A DNA stretch of 64,000 nucleotides from Thalassobaculum_A sp040219215 (GCF_040219215.1 NZ_JAVJSX010000044.1:305988-369987); one strand, 5' to 3'; positions 50,600 through 58,810 are shown, numbered from the stretch's first letter. The notes: generated by a model not told the origin, from the sequence alone. Numbers and translations: made by a program.

Positions 50600-52132
50600 A
50601 TGTGTTCCTTGCAAGTCAATGAGACCCTCAACGAGGGACTGAAGCGCGAATTTACCATCGTCGTTCCGGCATCGGAGATTGATGCCGAACTGAACGGGCG
50701 GCTGGCCGAACTCGCTCCGCAGATGAGCCTGCCGGGCTTCCGGCCCGGCAAGGTGCCGCCGGCGCTCCTGCGCGCCCGCTACGGCGACTCCCTGCTTGGG
50801 GAGATCCTTGAGAAGGCGGTCAATACCAACACCGAAATGGCGATGAACGAGCGTGGCCTGCGCCCCGCCGTCCAGCCAAAGGTCGAGATCACCGCCTACG
50901 ACAAGGGCAAGGATCTCGAGTACACGGTCTCGATTGAGCTCATGCCGGAGATCGATCCGATCGATTTCGCGTCGCTGTCGGTGGAGCGCACCATCGCCAA
51001 GGTGGACGACAAGGCCGTGACCGAAGCGCTGGAGCGTATGGCCGCCCAGCAGAAGGACAGCGAGCCGGTTGCCGACAAGCGCGGCGCGGCCGAGGGCGAC
51101 GTGGTCGTCATCGATTTCGAAGGCAAGATCGACGGCACGCCGTTCGACGGCGGTGCCGCCCAAGATCATCACCTGGAACTCGGATCCAACTCGTTCATCC
51201 CGGGCTTCGAGGGTCAACTGGTTGGTGCCGAGGTCGGTGAGAGCCGCGACGTAACGGTTTCGTTCCCCGACGACTATCAGGCGGCGCACCTTGCCGGCAA
51301 GGAAGCGGTGTTCTCGGTTACCGTCAAGGAACTGCGGGCGCCGAAGCCGGTGTCGATCGACGACGCGCTGGCGCAGCGCTTCGGCCTTGATAGCCTGGAC
51401 GCATTGCGCGATGCGGTACGGGAGCAGATGCAGGGCGAATTCGCGGAAGCTGCGCGGGCCAAGACCAAGCGTTCGCTGCTCGACGCCCTGGCCGACCGCC
51501 ACAGCTTCGCGGTTCCGGCCGGCATGCTGGAGGAAGAGTACCGCGGCATCGTTCACCAGGTCGTCGCCCATGGCGAAGGTGCCGAGCACAAGCATGATGA
51601 CGACGGCCACGAGGGTCACGACCACGAGGGCCACGACCATCACGATCACTCCGGCCATCCTTCCGAGGACGAGAAGATCTCCGAGGAAGAGCGCGCGGAG
51701 TACCGGCAGATCGCCGAGCGGCGGGTCCGCCTTGGCTTGCTGCTTTCCGAGGTCGGCCGGGTGAACAACATCCAGGTGACCGACGACGAGGTGACCAACG
51801 CCATCCGCTCGCAGGCGGCACGCTTCCCGGGCCAGGAAAAGTTCGTGTTCGAGTACTACCAGAAGAACCCGCAGGCGTTGGCCCAGGTCCGCGCGCCGCT
51901 GTTCGAGGACAAGGTCGTCGATTTCATCCTTGAGATGGCGACCGTCACCGACAAGGAAGTGACGCCGGAACAGCTGTTCGCCGACGACGAAGCGGACGCT
52001 GCCGAGGCGGATGACGCGGCGGCGTCGACCAAGACCAAGAAGAAGGCGTCGGATACCAAAGCCAAGGCGGCCGCGAAGCCGAAGAAGGCCAAGGCCGCGA
52101 AGAGCAAGAAGGAGGAGGACGCTCCGGAGTGA
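50600..52132 (+). CDS. tig: Trigger factor with His-rich insertion
   Basis: 510 residues, longer than the usual 430-480. The ribosome-docked chaperone has the ribosome-binding signature GFRPGKVP at residues 46-53, the FKBP-type isomerase domain at about 163-245 (VVVIDFEGKIDGTPFDGG) and the C-terminal chaperone arms. Two additions stand out: a stretch at residues 324-353 with 11 histidines among Asp/Glu/Gly, and a Lys/Ala-rich tail from about 475. The His-rich loop resembles metal-binding tails such as that of SlyD. ATG 50600 is used; an in-frame TTG at 50609 gives the textbook opening MQVNETLNEGL and is equally possible. clpP and clpX follow, the usual order. Confidence 0.95.
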   Translation: MCSLQVNETLNEGLKREFTIVVPASEIDAELNGRLAELAPQMSLPGFRPGKVPPALLRARYGDSLLGEILEKAVNTNTEMAMNERGLRPAVQPKVEITAYDKGKDLEYTVSIELMPEIDPIDFASLSVERTIAKVDDKAVTEALERMAAQQKDSEPVADKRGAAEGDVVVIDFEGKIDGTPFDGGAAQDHHLELGSNSFIPGFEGQLVGAEVGESRDVTVSFPDDYQAAHLAGKEAVFSVTVKELRAPKPVSIDDALAQRFGLDSLDALRDAVREQMQGEFAEAARAKTKRSLLDALADRHSFAVPAGMLEEEYRGIVHQVVAHGEGAEHKHDDDGHEGHDHEGHDHHDHSGHPSEDEKISEEERAEYRQIAERRVRLGLLLSEVGRVNNIQVTDDEVTNAIRSQAARFPGQEKFVFEYYQKNPQALAQVRAPLFEDKVVDFILEMATVTDKEVTPEQLFADDEADAAEADDAAASTKTKKKASDTKAKAAAKPKKAKAAKSKKEEDAPE

Positions 52133-52155
52133 GCGTCCGCCACTTTCAGGATGGG

Positions 52156-52185
52156 CTGGCAGACCGGCCCGTCACGCCCCATATT
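52156..52185 (+). promoter_or_regulatory. Candidate heat-shock (sigma-32-like) promoter for clpP
   Basis: CTGGCAG (52156-52162), 14 bases, then CCCCATATT (52177-52185). The -10 part matches the sigma-32 consensus CCCCATNT exactly; the -35 is a partial match to CTTGAAA. It lies 67 bases before the clpP start and fits a heat-induced clpPX unit. Confidence 0.45.
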
Positions 52186-52251
52186 GGGCGAGCTATTCCA
52201 AAGGGATTCGCTTTCCGCGGCCCCCGACACCAGGACGAAGGTACGGCATCG

Positions 52252-52893
52252 ATGGCCAACCCGGTCGACATCTACATGAACACCCTGGTTCCGATGGTGG
52301 TCGAGCAGACCAACCGCGGCGAGCGGTCCTACGACATCTACTCACGACTGCTGAAGGAGCGGATCATCTTCGTGATGGGGCCGATCAACGATGCGGTCGC
52401 CAGTGTCGTGTGCGCGCAGCTGCTGTTCCTGGAGGCCGAGAATCCCACCAAGGACATCGCCATGTACATCAATTCCCCGGGTGGCATCGTCACCTCGGGA
52501 ATGGCGATGTACGACACCATGGAATACGTCCGCCCGGAGATCTCGACGGTCTGCATGGGGCACGCCGCGTCGATGGGCTCGCTGCTGCTGACGGCCGGCA
52601 CCGCTGGCAAGCGCTACTGCCTGCCGAACGCCAAGGTGATGATCCACCAGCCCTCGGGCGGTTTCCAGGGCCAGGCGTCCGACATCGAGATTCATGCCCG
52701 CGAGATCATCAAGACCCGTGAGCGGCTGAACCAGATCTACGTTAAGCATTCGGGCCGCTCGATCGACGAGATCGAGAAGGGCATGGACCGCGACAACTTC
52801 ATGACGGCCGACGAAGCCAAGGCGTTCGGGCTGATCGACGAGGTCATCGCCAAGCGTCCGGCGCCCGTCGAAACCGACAAGCCCGGCGGATGA
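52252..52893 (+). CDS. clpP: ATP-dependent Clp protease proteolytic subunit
   Basis: 213 residues. ClpP forms the barrel-shaped serine protease used by ClpX and ClpA. The catalytic triad is Ser107 in GHAASMGSLL, His132 in VMIHQPSGGFQG and Asp181 in GMDRDNFM. YINSPGGIVTSGMAMYDTM is the usual handle-region motif. The chosen ATG begins MANPVDIYMNTLVPMVVEQT, the standard short propeptide; the frame extends upstream through the promoter region. It sits between tig and clpX. Confidence 0.97.
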   Translation: MANPVDIYMNTLVPMVVEQTNRGERSYDIYSRLLKERIIFVMGPINDAVASVVCAQLLFLEAENPTKDIAMYINSPGGIVTSGMAMYDTMEYVRPEISTVCMGHAASMGSLLLTAGTAGKRYCLPNAKVMIHQPSGGFQGQASDIEIHAREIIKTRERLNQIYVKHSGRSIDEIEKGMDRDNFMTADEAKAFGLIDEVIAKRPAPVETDKPGG

Positions 52894-53038
52894 GGGCGTC
52901 GTACAGCGCGCCAAATTCTGCCATTGTGCGCCCGGTTAACGATTTTTTACCGAGTGCCGTGGTCTTTTCGCATTGTCGCCCCGGAAACCGGGCGGCTAAC
53001 ATGAAGCCGGTGGATCAGACGACCAGGACCGAGGAATC

Positions 53039-54313
53039 ATGAGCAAGTCCGGTAGCGGCAGCGGGGGCGATTCAAAGAACACCCTCTACTGCTCGTTCTG
53101 CGGGAAGAGCCAGCACGAGGTCCGCAAGCTCATCGCAGGGCCGACGGTTTTTATCTGCGACGAGTGTGTTGAACTCTGCATGGACATCATCCGTGAAGAG
53201 CACAAAACCACCCTGGTGAAGTCGCGCGACGGTGTGCCGACTCCCGGTGACATCTGTCAGGTGCTGGACGATTACGTCATCGGCCAGCTCAAGGCGAAGC
53301 GCATCCTGTCTGTGGCGGTGCACAACCACTACAAGCGGCTCGCCCACGGCCAGAAGAACAACGATGTCGAGTTGGCCAAGTCCAACATCCTGCTGATCGG
53401 CCCGACCGGCTGCGGCAAGACGTTGCTGGCCCAGACCCTGGCGCGCATCATCGACGTTCCGTTCACGATGGCCGACGCCACGACGCTGACCGAAGCGGGC
53501 TATGTCGGCGAGGATGTAGAGAACATCATCCTGAAGCTGCTCCAGGCCGCTGATTACAATGTCGAGCGGGCACAGCGCGGCATCGTCTACATCGATGAGG
53601 TCGACAAGATCAGCCGCAAGTCGGACAACCCGTCTATCACCCGCGATGTATCGGGCGAGGGTGTCCAGCAGGCGTTGCTGAAGATCATGGAGGGCACGGT
53701 TGCCAGCGTTCCGCCCCAGGGCGGCCGCAAGCACCCGCAGCAGGAGTTCCTGCAGGTCGACACCACGAACATCCTGTTCATCTGCGGTGGTGCGTTCTCC
53801 GGGCTGGAGAAGATCATCTCCAACCGGTCCCGGGGGTCGTCGATCGGCTTCGGCGCGGACGTGCGGGCACCGGACGACCGTCGCACCGGCGAGATCCTGC
53901 GCGAGGTCGAGCCTGAGGATCTGCTGAAATTCGGCCTGATCCCGGAGTTCGTCGGTCGTCTTCCGGTCCTGGCGACGCTTGAGGATCTGGAAGAGGACGC
54001 ATTGGTCGATATCCTGACCAAGCCGAAGAACGCGCTGGTCAAGCAGTATCAGCGGCTGTTCGAGATGGAGGATGTGCGTCTGGAGTTCCGTGACGCCGCG
54101 CGGCGCGCCATCGCCCGCAAGGCGATCGACCGGAAGACCGGTGCGCGCGGACTGCGATCGATCATGGAAAACATCCTGCTGGACCCGATGTATGATCTGC
54201 CGCAGCTGGACGGCGTGGACGAGATCATCATCAACGGCGATGTGGTGAACCAGGGCGCGAAACCCATCATGGTTCATTCCGAGCGCCGCGAGGACGCCAG
54301 CACCGGAGCTTGA
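53039..54313 (+). CDS. clpX: ATP-dependent Clp protease ATP-binding subunit ClpX
   Basis: 424 residues, normal. This AAA+ unfoldase feeds tagged substrates to ClpP. The N-terminal zinc-binding domain has Cys18, Cys21, Cys40 and Cys43 (CSFC...CDEC). Walker A is GPTGCGKTLLAQ, the pore loop is in TTLTEAGYVGEDVENII, and VYIDEVDKISRKSDN is the Walker B region; IGF-like loop GSSIGFGAD contacts ClpP. ATG 53039 follows GAGGAATC. A separate 145-base gap from clpP holds a CtrA-like sequence, so clpX may also have its own promoter. Confidence 0.97.
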   Translation: MSKSGSGSGGDSKNTLYCSFCGKSQHEVRKLIAGPTVFICDECVELCMDIIREEHKTTLVKSRDGVPTPGDICQVLDDYVIGQLKAKRILSVAVHNHYKRLAHGQKNNDVELAKSNILLIGPTGCGKTLLAQTLARIIDVPFTMADATTLTEAGYVGEDVENIILKLLQAADYNVERAQRGIVYIDEVDKISRKSDNPSITRDVSGEGVQQALLKIMEGTVASVPPQGGRKHPQQEFLQVDTTNILFICGGAFSGLEKIISNRSRGSSIGFGADVRAPDDRRTGEILREVEPEDLLKFGLIPEFVGRLPVLATLEDLEEDALVDILTKPKNALVKQYQRLFEMEDVRLEFRDAARRAIARKAIDRKTGARGLRSIMENILLDPMYDLPQLDGVDEIIINGDVVNQGAKPIMVHSERREDASTGA

Positions 54314-54362
54314 ACGTTTCGGCCTTGATTGGCGAAGGGCCGGGCGCCACTTAACAGGCGTG

Positions 54363-54388
54363 CGCAGGGTCCCATCCCCCGCCCTGCG
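54363..54388. promoter_or_regulatory. Hairpin in the clpX-lon interval
   Basis: CGCAGGG (54363-54369) and CCCTGCG (54382-54388) form a perfect 7-bp stem with a 12-base loop, 40 bases before the lon start. No T-tract follows, so it is more likely a leader structure than a terminator. Confidence 0.3.
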
Positions 54389-54427
54389 TGACACAATTTC
54401 GATTTCGATGTTGGGGGAGGCGCTTAG

Positions 54428-56857
54428 TTGAGGCCAAAAGACGTGACCCTTGCTTCCCAGGTTTTCCCTGTTCTGCCGCTGCGGGACATCGTCGTCTTTC
54501 CGCACATGATCGTGCCGCTGTTCGTCGGGCGGGACAAATCGGTGCGGGCTCTCGAAGACGTCATGAAGGATGACAAGCAGATCCTGCTGGTCACCCAGAA
54601 GAATGCCGGTGACGATGATCCGGCCGCAGAAGAGATCTTTACCGTCGGCACGATCGGCACGGTCCTGCAAATGCTGAAGTTGCCGGACGGCACCGTCAAG
54701 GTGCTGGTCGAGGGCGGCCGTCGTGCCCGCATCACGCGCTACACGGCAACCGATTCATTCTTCGAGGCGGAAGCCGAAGAGATCGATGAGGATGCCGGCG
54801 ACCGCCAGGAGGTCGAGGCGTTGTCGCGCGCGGTGATCGCTCAGTTCGAACAGTACATCAAGCTCAACAAGAAGATCCCGCCGGAGGTTCTGGTCTCGGT
54901 CAATCAGATCGAGGAGCCTGCCAAGCTGGCCGACACCATCGCATCTCATCTGGCGCTTAAGATCGCCGACAAGCAGGATCTGCTGGAGACCGCGGGTGTG
55001 GTTGCCCGTCTGGAGCGGGTGTACGGCTTCATGGAGGGCGAGATCGGCGTCCTGCAGGTCGAGAAGCGCATCCGCAATCGCGTGAAGCGCCAGATGGAGA
55101 AGACCCAGCGCGAGTACTACCTCAACGAGCAGATGAAGGCGATCCAGAAGGAGCTCGGCGAGGGTGATGACGGCCGCGACGACCTCCAGGAACTCGAAGA
55201 GCAGATCGCCAAGACCAAGCTCTCCAAGGAAGCCCGCGAGAAGGCCCTGCAGGAGCTCAAGAAGCTCCGCAACATGAGCCCGATGTCGGCCGAGTCCACG
55301 GTGGTGCGCAACTACCTGGACTGGCTGCTGCAGATCCCGTGGAAGAAGCGTTCGAAGATCAAGAAGGACCTCAAGCAGGCCGAGTTAGTGCTGAACGCCG
55401 ACCACTACGGCCTTGAGAAGGTCAAGGAACGGATCGTCGAGTATCTCGCGGTGCAGACCCGGATCGGCAAGCTGAAAGGCCCGATTTTGTGCCTGGTCGG
55501 CCCGCCGGGCGTCGGCAAGACCTCGCTCGGCAAATCGGTCGCCCGGGCGACCGGCCGGAATTTTGTCCGGATGTCGCTCGGCGGCGTGCGTGACGAGGCC
55601 GAGATCCGCGGCCACCGCCGGACCTACATCGGCGCCCTGCCTGGCAAGATCGTCCAGGGAATGAAGAAGGCCAAGACCTCGAATCCGCTGTTCCTGCTGG
55701 ATGAGATCGACAAGCTCGGCCAGGACTACCGCGGCGATCCGTCGTCGGCGCTGCTTGAGGTTCTGGATCCGGAACAGAACAATTCGTTCCAGGACCACTA
55801 CCTGGAAGTTGATTACGACCTGTCCGATGTGATGTTCGTGACGACCGCCAACACCCTGCGGATGCCGCAACCGTTGCTGGATCGCATGGAGATCATCCGA
55901 CTGTCGGGCTACACCGAGGACGAGAAGGTCGAAATCGCCCAGCGCCACCTGATCGTGAAGCAGATCAAGGAGCATGGCCTGAAGGACGGCGAGTGGTCGA
56001 TCTCGGAAGAAGCGCTGCGTGATGTGATCCGCTACTACACCCGCGAGGCGGGGGTGCGGAATCTGGAGCGCGAGCTGGCGAACCTGACGCGAAAGGCGGT
56101 CAAGGAGATCTTGAGCACCGGGCGCGCCAAGGTCGCGGTGACCCGGCGCAACCTCGAGAACTACGCCGGCGTGCGGAAGTACCGCTACGGCGAGGTCGAG
56201 GAAGTCGACATGGTCGGTGTCACGACCGGTCTCGCCTGGACCGAGGTGGGCGGGGAACTCCTGTCCATCGAAGCGGTCACCGTCCCCGGCAAGGGCAAGG
56301 TCATCACAACCGGCAAGCTCGGTGACGTGATGAAGGAATCGGTGCAGGCCGCTGAATCCTATGTGAAATCACGCTGCTACACCTTTGGGATTGAGCCGAA
56401 GCTGTTCGAGGAGCGTGACATCCACGTGCACGTCCCGGAGGGAGCGACGCCGAAGGACGGCCCGTCGGCAGGCGTTGCCATGGTGACGTCGATCGTGTCC
56501 GTGCTGACCGGAATACCCGTGCGGCGTGATATTGCGATGACCGGCGAGGTCACGTTGCGCGGCCGAATTCTGCCGATCGGCGGCCTGAAGGAGAAGCTGC
56601 TGGCTGCGCTGCGCGGCGGTCTGAAGCTGGTCCTGATTCCGAAGGACAATGAGAAGGATCTGGCCGAGATTCCGGACAACGTGAAGAAGGGTCTCAAGAT
56701 CATCCCCGTCTCGGTCGTCGACGAGGTGATCGTGCATGCCCTGACGAATCAGCCGGTTCCGATCGACCCCGCATCGCTGACTGACAAGGCAAAGGATATC
56801 GAATCGCTGAAGCCGGGTGCAAAAAGCGATGTCGTTGAAGGTGTTATCACCCACTGA
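54428..56857 (+). CDS. lon: ATP-dependent Lon protease
   Basis: 809 residues, normal. Lon degrades misfolded and regulatory proteins in the cytoplasm. The N-terminal LON substrate domain begins FPVLPLRDIVVFPHMIVPLF; the AAA+ module has Walker A GPPGVGKTSLGKSVA and FLLDEIDKLGQDYRG; the protease domain has Ser680 in PKDGPSAGVAM and the lysine in GGLKEKLLAALRGG. TTG 54428 is the start because GGGGGAGG (54413-54420) lies seven bases upstream; GTG 54443 is possible. hupB follows, with a strong terminator between. Confidence 0.97.
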   Translation: MRPKDVTLASQVFPVLPLRDIVVFPHMIVPLFVGRDKSVRALEDVMKDDKQILLVTQKNAGDDDPAAEEIFTVGTIGTVLQMLKLPDGTVKVLVEGGRRARITRYTATDSFFEAEAEEIDEDAGDRQEVEALSRAVIAQFEQYIKLNKKIPPEVLVSVNQIEEPAKLADTIASHLALKIADKQDLLETAGVVARLERVYGFMEGEIGVLQVEKRIRNRVKRQMEKTQREYYLNEQMKAIQKELGEGDDGRDDLQELEEQIAKTKLSKEAREKALQELKKLRNMSPMSAESTVVRNYLDWLLQIPWKKRSKIKKDLKQAELVLNADHYGLEKVKERIVEYLAVQTRIGKLKGPILCLVGPPGVGKTSLGKSVARATGRNFVRMSLGGVRDEAEIRGHRRTYIGALPGKIVQGMKKAKTSNPLFLLDEIDKLGQDYRGDPSSALLEVLDPEQNNSFQDHYLEVDYDLSDVMFVTTANTLRMPQPLLDRMEIIRLSGYTEDEKVEIAQRHLIVKQIKEHGLKDGEWSISEEALRDVIRYYTREAGVRNLERELANLTRKAVKEILSTGRAKVAVTRRNLENYAGVRKYRYGEVEEVDMVGVTTGLAWTEVGGELLSIEAVTVPGKGKVITTGKLGDVMKESVQAAESYVKSRCYTFGIEPKLFEERDIHVHVPEGATPKDGPSAGVAMVTSIVSVLTGIPVRRDIAMTGEVTLRGRILPIGGLKEKLLAALRGGLKLVLIPKDNEKDLAEIPDNVKKGLKIIPVSVVDEVIVHALTNQPVPIDPASLTDKAKDIESLKPGAKSDVVEGVITH

Positions 56858-56884
56858 CCGGGTTTTTCCGGGCTGGAAGGCAGG

Positions 56885-56920
56885 CGGCCGCACCATTGGG
56901 TTGGTGCGGCCGTTCTTATT
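56885..56920 (+). terminator. Rho-independent terminator after lon
   Basis: An 11-bp perfect stem, CGGCCGCACCA (56885-56895) and TGGTGCGGCCG (56902-56912), with a 6-base loop, followed by TTCTTATT. It lies 28 bases after the lon stop. Confidence 0.85.
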
Positions 56921-56936
56921 ACGGCCGTTAGGCGGA

Positions 56937-56997
56937 TTCGGAGTCGAATTCGAGCCGAAAGCCGCAGAAAACCTTGCGAAATGATCGTCAGGACGAT
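56937..56997. repeat. Two palindromic sites in the lon-hupB interval
   Basis: TTCGG-ag-TCGAATTCGA-g-CCGAA (56937-56959) nests a 10-bp palindrome inside outer inverted arms, and ATCGTC-ag-GACGAT lies at 56984-56997. Both are upstream of hupB and downstream of the lon terminator, so they could be hupB control sites. Confidence 0.3.
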
Positions 56998-57089
56998 TGA
57001 CGGCTGATGAGCCGAGGATTTAAAGTCCACCTCGTTGCGTCGTTCGAGCGATGCGCGCAGATATTGTGTCGCCACATTGGGGGGCTAAA

Positions 57090-57362
57090 GTGAACAAGAA
57101 CGAGCTCGTTGCTGCGGTCGCTGACTCGACCGGACTTTCCAAGGCCGATTCAGGCAAGGCTGTCGATGCGGTGTTCGATGAGATCACCGGGCAGCTCAAA
57201 AAGGGCGGTGATGTCCGCCTCGTTGGTTTCGGAACATTCTCGGTGGCGTCCCGCGCTGCCAGCGAAGGCCGCAATCCGCGCACTGGGGAGAAGATCGCAA
57301 TCCCCGCGTCCAAGCAGCCAAAGTTCAAGCCAGGCAAGGGTCTCAAGGACTCCGTCAACTGA
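57090..57362 (+). CDS. hupB: DNA-binding protein HU
   Basis: 90 residues from a GTG start, after TTGGGGGGCTAAA. HU is a dimeric nucleoid protein that bends DNA. The entire sequence is HU: MNKNELVAAVADSTGLSKAD at the N-terminus, the DVRLVGFGTFSVASRAASEG core, and the DNA-contact arm GRNPRTGEKIAIPASKQPKF with the intercalating Pro. The lon-hupB-tRNA-Val order is a classic alphaproteobacterial arrangement. A terminator follows within 25 bases. Confidence 0.97.
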   Translation: MNKNELVAAVADSTGLSKADSGKAVDAVFDEITGQLKKGGDVRLVGFGTFSVASRAASEGRNPRTGEKIAIPASKQPKFKPGKGLKDSVN

Positions 57363-57384
57363 GTTTGACTGTCATATTTCAGCA

Positions 57385-57418
57385 GACGCCGGCATCCTTG
57401 ATGCCGGCGTCTTGCATT
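57385..57418 (+). terminator. Rho-independent terminator after hupB
   Basis: An 11-bp perfect stem, GACGCCGGCAT (57385-57395) and ATGCCGGCGTC (57101+300 to 57411), encloses the loop CCTTG and is followed by TTGCATTT. The right arm is at 57401-57411. Confidence 0.85.
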
Positions 57419-57486
57419 TGGCCCCTCTGGTGTGGAATGAGATGGGCTGGTCGCACCTCGGTGCGTTGGGGACGAGTCCCCTGAAA

Positions 57487-57562
57487 GGGCGGTTAGCTCA
57501 GCTGGAAGAGCGAGCGGTTTACACCCGCTAGGTCGGCGGTTCGAACCCGTCACCGCCCACCA
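57487..57562 (+). tRNA. tRNA-Val (anticodon TAC)
   Basis: 76 nt with encoded CCA. Acceptor GGGCGGT pairs with ACCGCCC. The anticodon stem AGCGG/CCGCT holds the loop TTTACAC with anticodon TAC. The T arm has GGTTCGAACC with one G-U pair in the stem. Confidence 0.97.
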
Positions 57563-57577
57563 CCTCCACGGCCCCGC

Positions 57578-58000
57578 CTAGATCACATGACCCCGCAGTA
57601 CCGCGTAGGTGTACATCGTCTGCAGTTCGCCACGAATCGCGGGGCTGATTCGACCGTCGCGAATCGCGCCGGCGTGGCGCCTGATGTCGCGCTTTGCGTC
57701 CGGAGAGACATTCGCACTCGCCATAATGTACCGGAACATGATCGCCGGTGTGGCCTTGTCGATCGGCGGCGGGCTGCCATCCGTGCCGTTATCGTCGTCC
57801 GCGGCGAGATCTTCGGCAGCACTGGCGCGGACCGGCATCAGACGTCGCGGCAGTATGATATCGGTCCAGTCGAGCCCGTAGCTGTTCAGCACGCGGCTGG
57901 CGGCTGCAACCGCATTCAGAACCTCGCCGTCGTTGTCGCTTGCCATCAGCGCAACCAGCTTGACCAGCCGCTCGTAGTCGTGGGCCGTCATCTGATCCAA
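57578..58000 (-). CDS. Hypothetical protein, possibly DUF2786-like N-terminus
   Basis: 140 residues, not confidently recognised. The N-terminal helices YERLVKLVALMASDNDGEVL and AVAAASRVLNSYGLDWTDII resemble DUF2786-type segments; the C-terminal half (IRRHAGAIRDGRISPAIRGE) is helical and basic. No signal peptide, membrane helix or cysteine is present. TTG 58000 is taken as start because GGAGG (complement of 58010-58014) lies nine bases upstream; ATG 57991 is in frame but too far from it. It lies on the opposite strand between tRNA-Val and tRNA-Asp, with good GC3 bias, so it is probably real. Confidence 0.65.
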   Translation of the reverse strand: MDQMTAHDYERLVKLVALMASDNDGEVLNAVAAASRVLNSYGLDWTDIILPRRLMPVRASAAEDLAADDDNGTDGSPPPIDKATPAIMFRYIMASANVSPDAKRDIRRHAGAIRDGRISPAIRGELQTMYTYAVLRGHVI

Positions 58001-58086
58001 GCGTCGGTTCCTCCAGGTTTTTCCGCGTCAAGCCCGCCGTCCTTTGCAGTGTAGCGGACAGATCGTTCGCGGCGAAGATGGTGCGC

Positions 58087-58115
58087 TTGACACGCCTCCG
58101 GGGAGTGGCTACACA
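58087..58115 (+). promoter_or_regulatory. Candidate sigma-70 promoter for tRNA-Asp
   Basis: A perfect -35 TTGACA (58087-58092), a 17-base spacer and TACACA (58110-58115), about 45 bases before the tRNA. Confidence 0.6.
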
Positions 58116-58159
58116 ACGCGCCTCGACGCACCCGGCCGAGCCGCCGGGATCGCCTTCGA

Positions 58160-58236
58160 GGGGGTGTAGCTCAGTTGGTTAGAGCGCTGGCCTGTCACGC
58201 CAGAGGCCGCGGGTTCAAGTCCCGTCACTCCCGCCA
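58160..58236 (+). tRNA. tRNA-Asp (anticodon GTC)
   Basis: 77 nt with encoded CCA. Acceptor GGGGGTG pairs with CACTCCC (one G-U); the discriminator base is G, as expected for tRNA-Asp. The anticodon stem CTGGC/GCCAG holds CTGTCAC with anticodon GTC. The T arm has GGTTCAAGTCC. Confidence 0.97.
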
Positions 58237-58343
58237 CTTCCTCTTGACTTCCGGGTATGGGGGCCTCGCGACTGACCGTCGCAGGTCGCTTATCCGTGCG
58301 CTGCGACATGGACTTCAATAGTGTGCGGTGCTGTGGCTTAGCC

Positions 58344-58373
58344 TTGTTCTCGCGGTGTGCAGCGCACTATAGT
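58344..58373 (+). promoter_or_regulatory. Candidate sigma-70 promoter for the nuo operon
   Basis: TTGTTC (58344-58349), an 18-base spacer and TATAGT (58368-58373), 72 bases before the nuoA start. It shares the -10 hexamer with the promoters proposed for tatA, yajC and the PilZ-like gene. Confidence 0.5.
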
Positions 58374-58444
58374 GCCGCCTCAATCGCGGTGGACCCGTGG
58401 GGGGACGCCTTGCCGCCGAAGCCTGAGTATCGGGGAGAGCGCCG

Positions 58445-58810
58445 ATGAACGAGTTGCTGTCGGAATACCTGCCGATCCTCGTGTTCCTGGCGGTGGCCGT
58501 GGGCCTTGCAGTGGCGATGGTCGTGGCATCCTTCGTGGTCGGTACCCAGCGACCGGATTCCGAGAAGCTGTCGGCGTATGAATGCGGATTCGAGGCGTTC
58601 GACGATTCGCGCCGGCAGTTCGACGTGCGTTTCTACCTCGTGGCCATCCTGTTCATCATCTTTGATCTGGAAGTGGCGTTCCTGTTCCCCTGGGCTATTT
58701 CGCTTGGCGACATCGGTCTGTTCGGGTTCTGGTCGATGGTGGTGTTCCTTGGGGTTCTGACCATCGGCTTCATCTACGAGTGGAAGAAGGGAGCCCTGGA
58801 ATGGGAGTGA
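58445..58810 (+). CDS. nuoA: NADH-quinone oxidoreductase subunit A
   Basis: 121 residues, three membrane helices. NuoA is a small membrane-arm subunit of complex I next to the quinone channel. KLSAYECGFEAFDDSRRQFD, with the conserved Cys loop, and FYLVAILFIIFDLEVAFLFP, with the conserved acidic residues in the helix, are diagnostic. GGGGAGA upstream supports ATG 58445. It opens the nuoABCDEFG operon; its stop overlaps nuoB by ten bases. Confidence 0.97.
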   Translation: MNELLSEYLPILVFLAVAVGLAVAMVVASFVVGTQRPDSEKLSAYECGFEAFDDSRRQFDVRFYLVAILFIIFDLEVAFLFPWAISLGDIGLFGFWSMVVFLGVLTIGFIYEWKKGALEWE

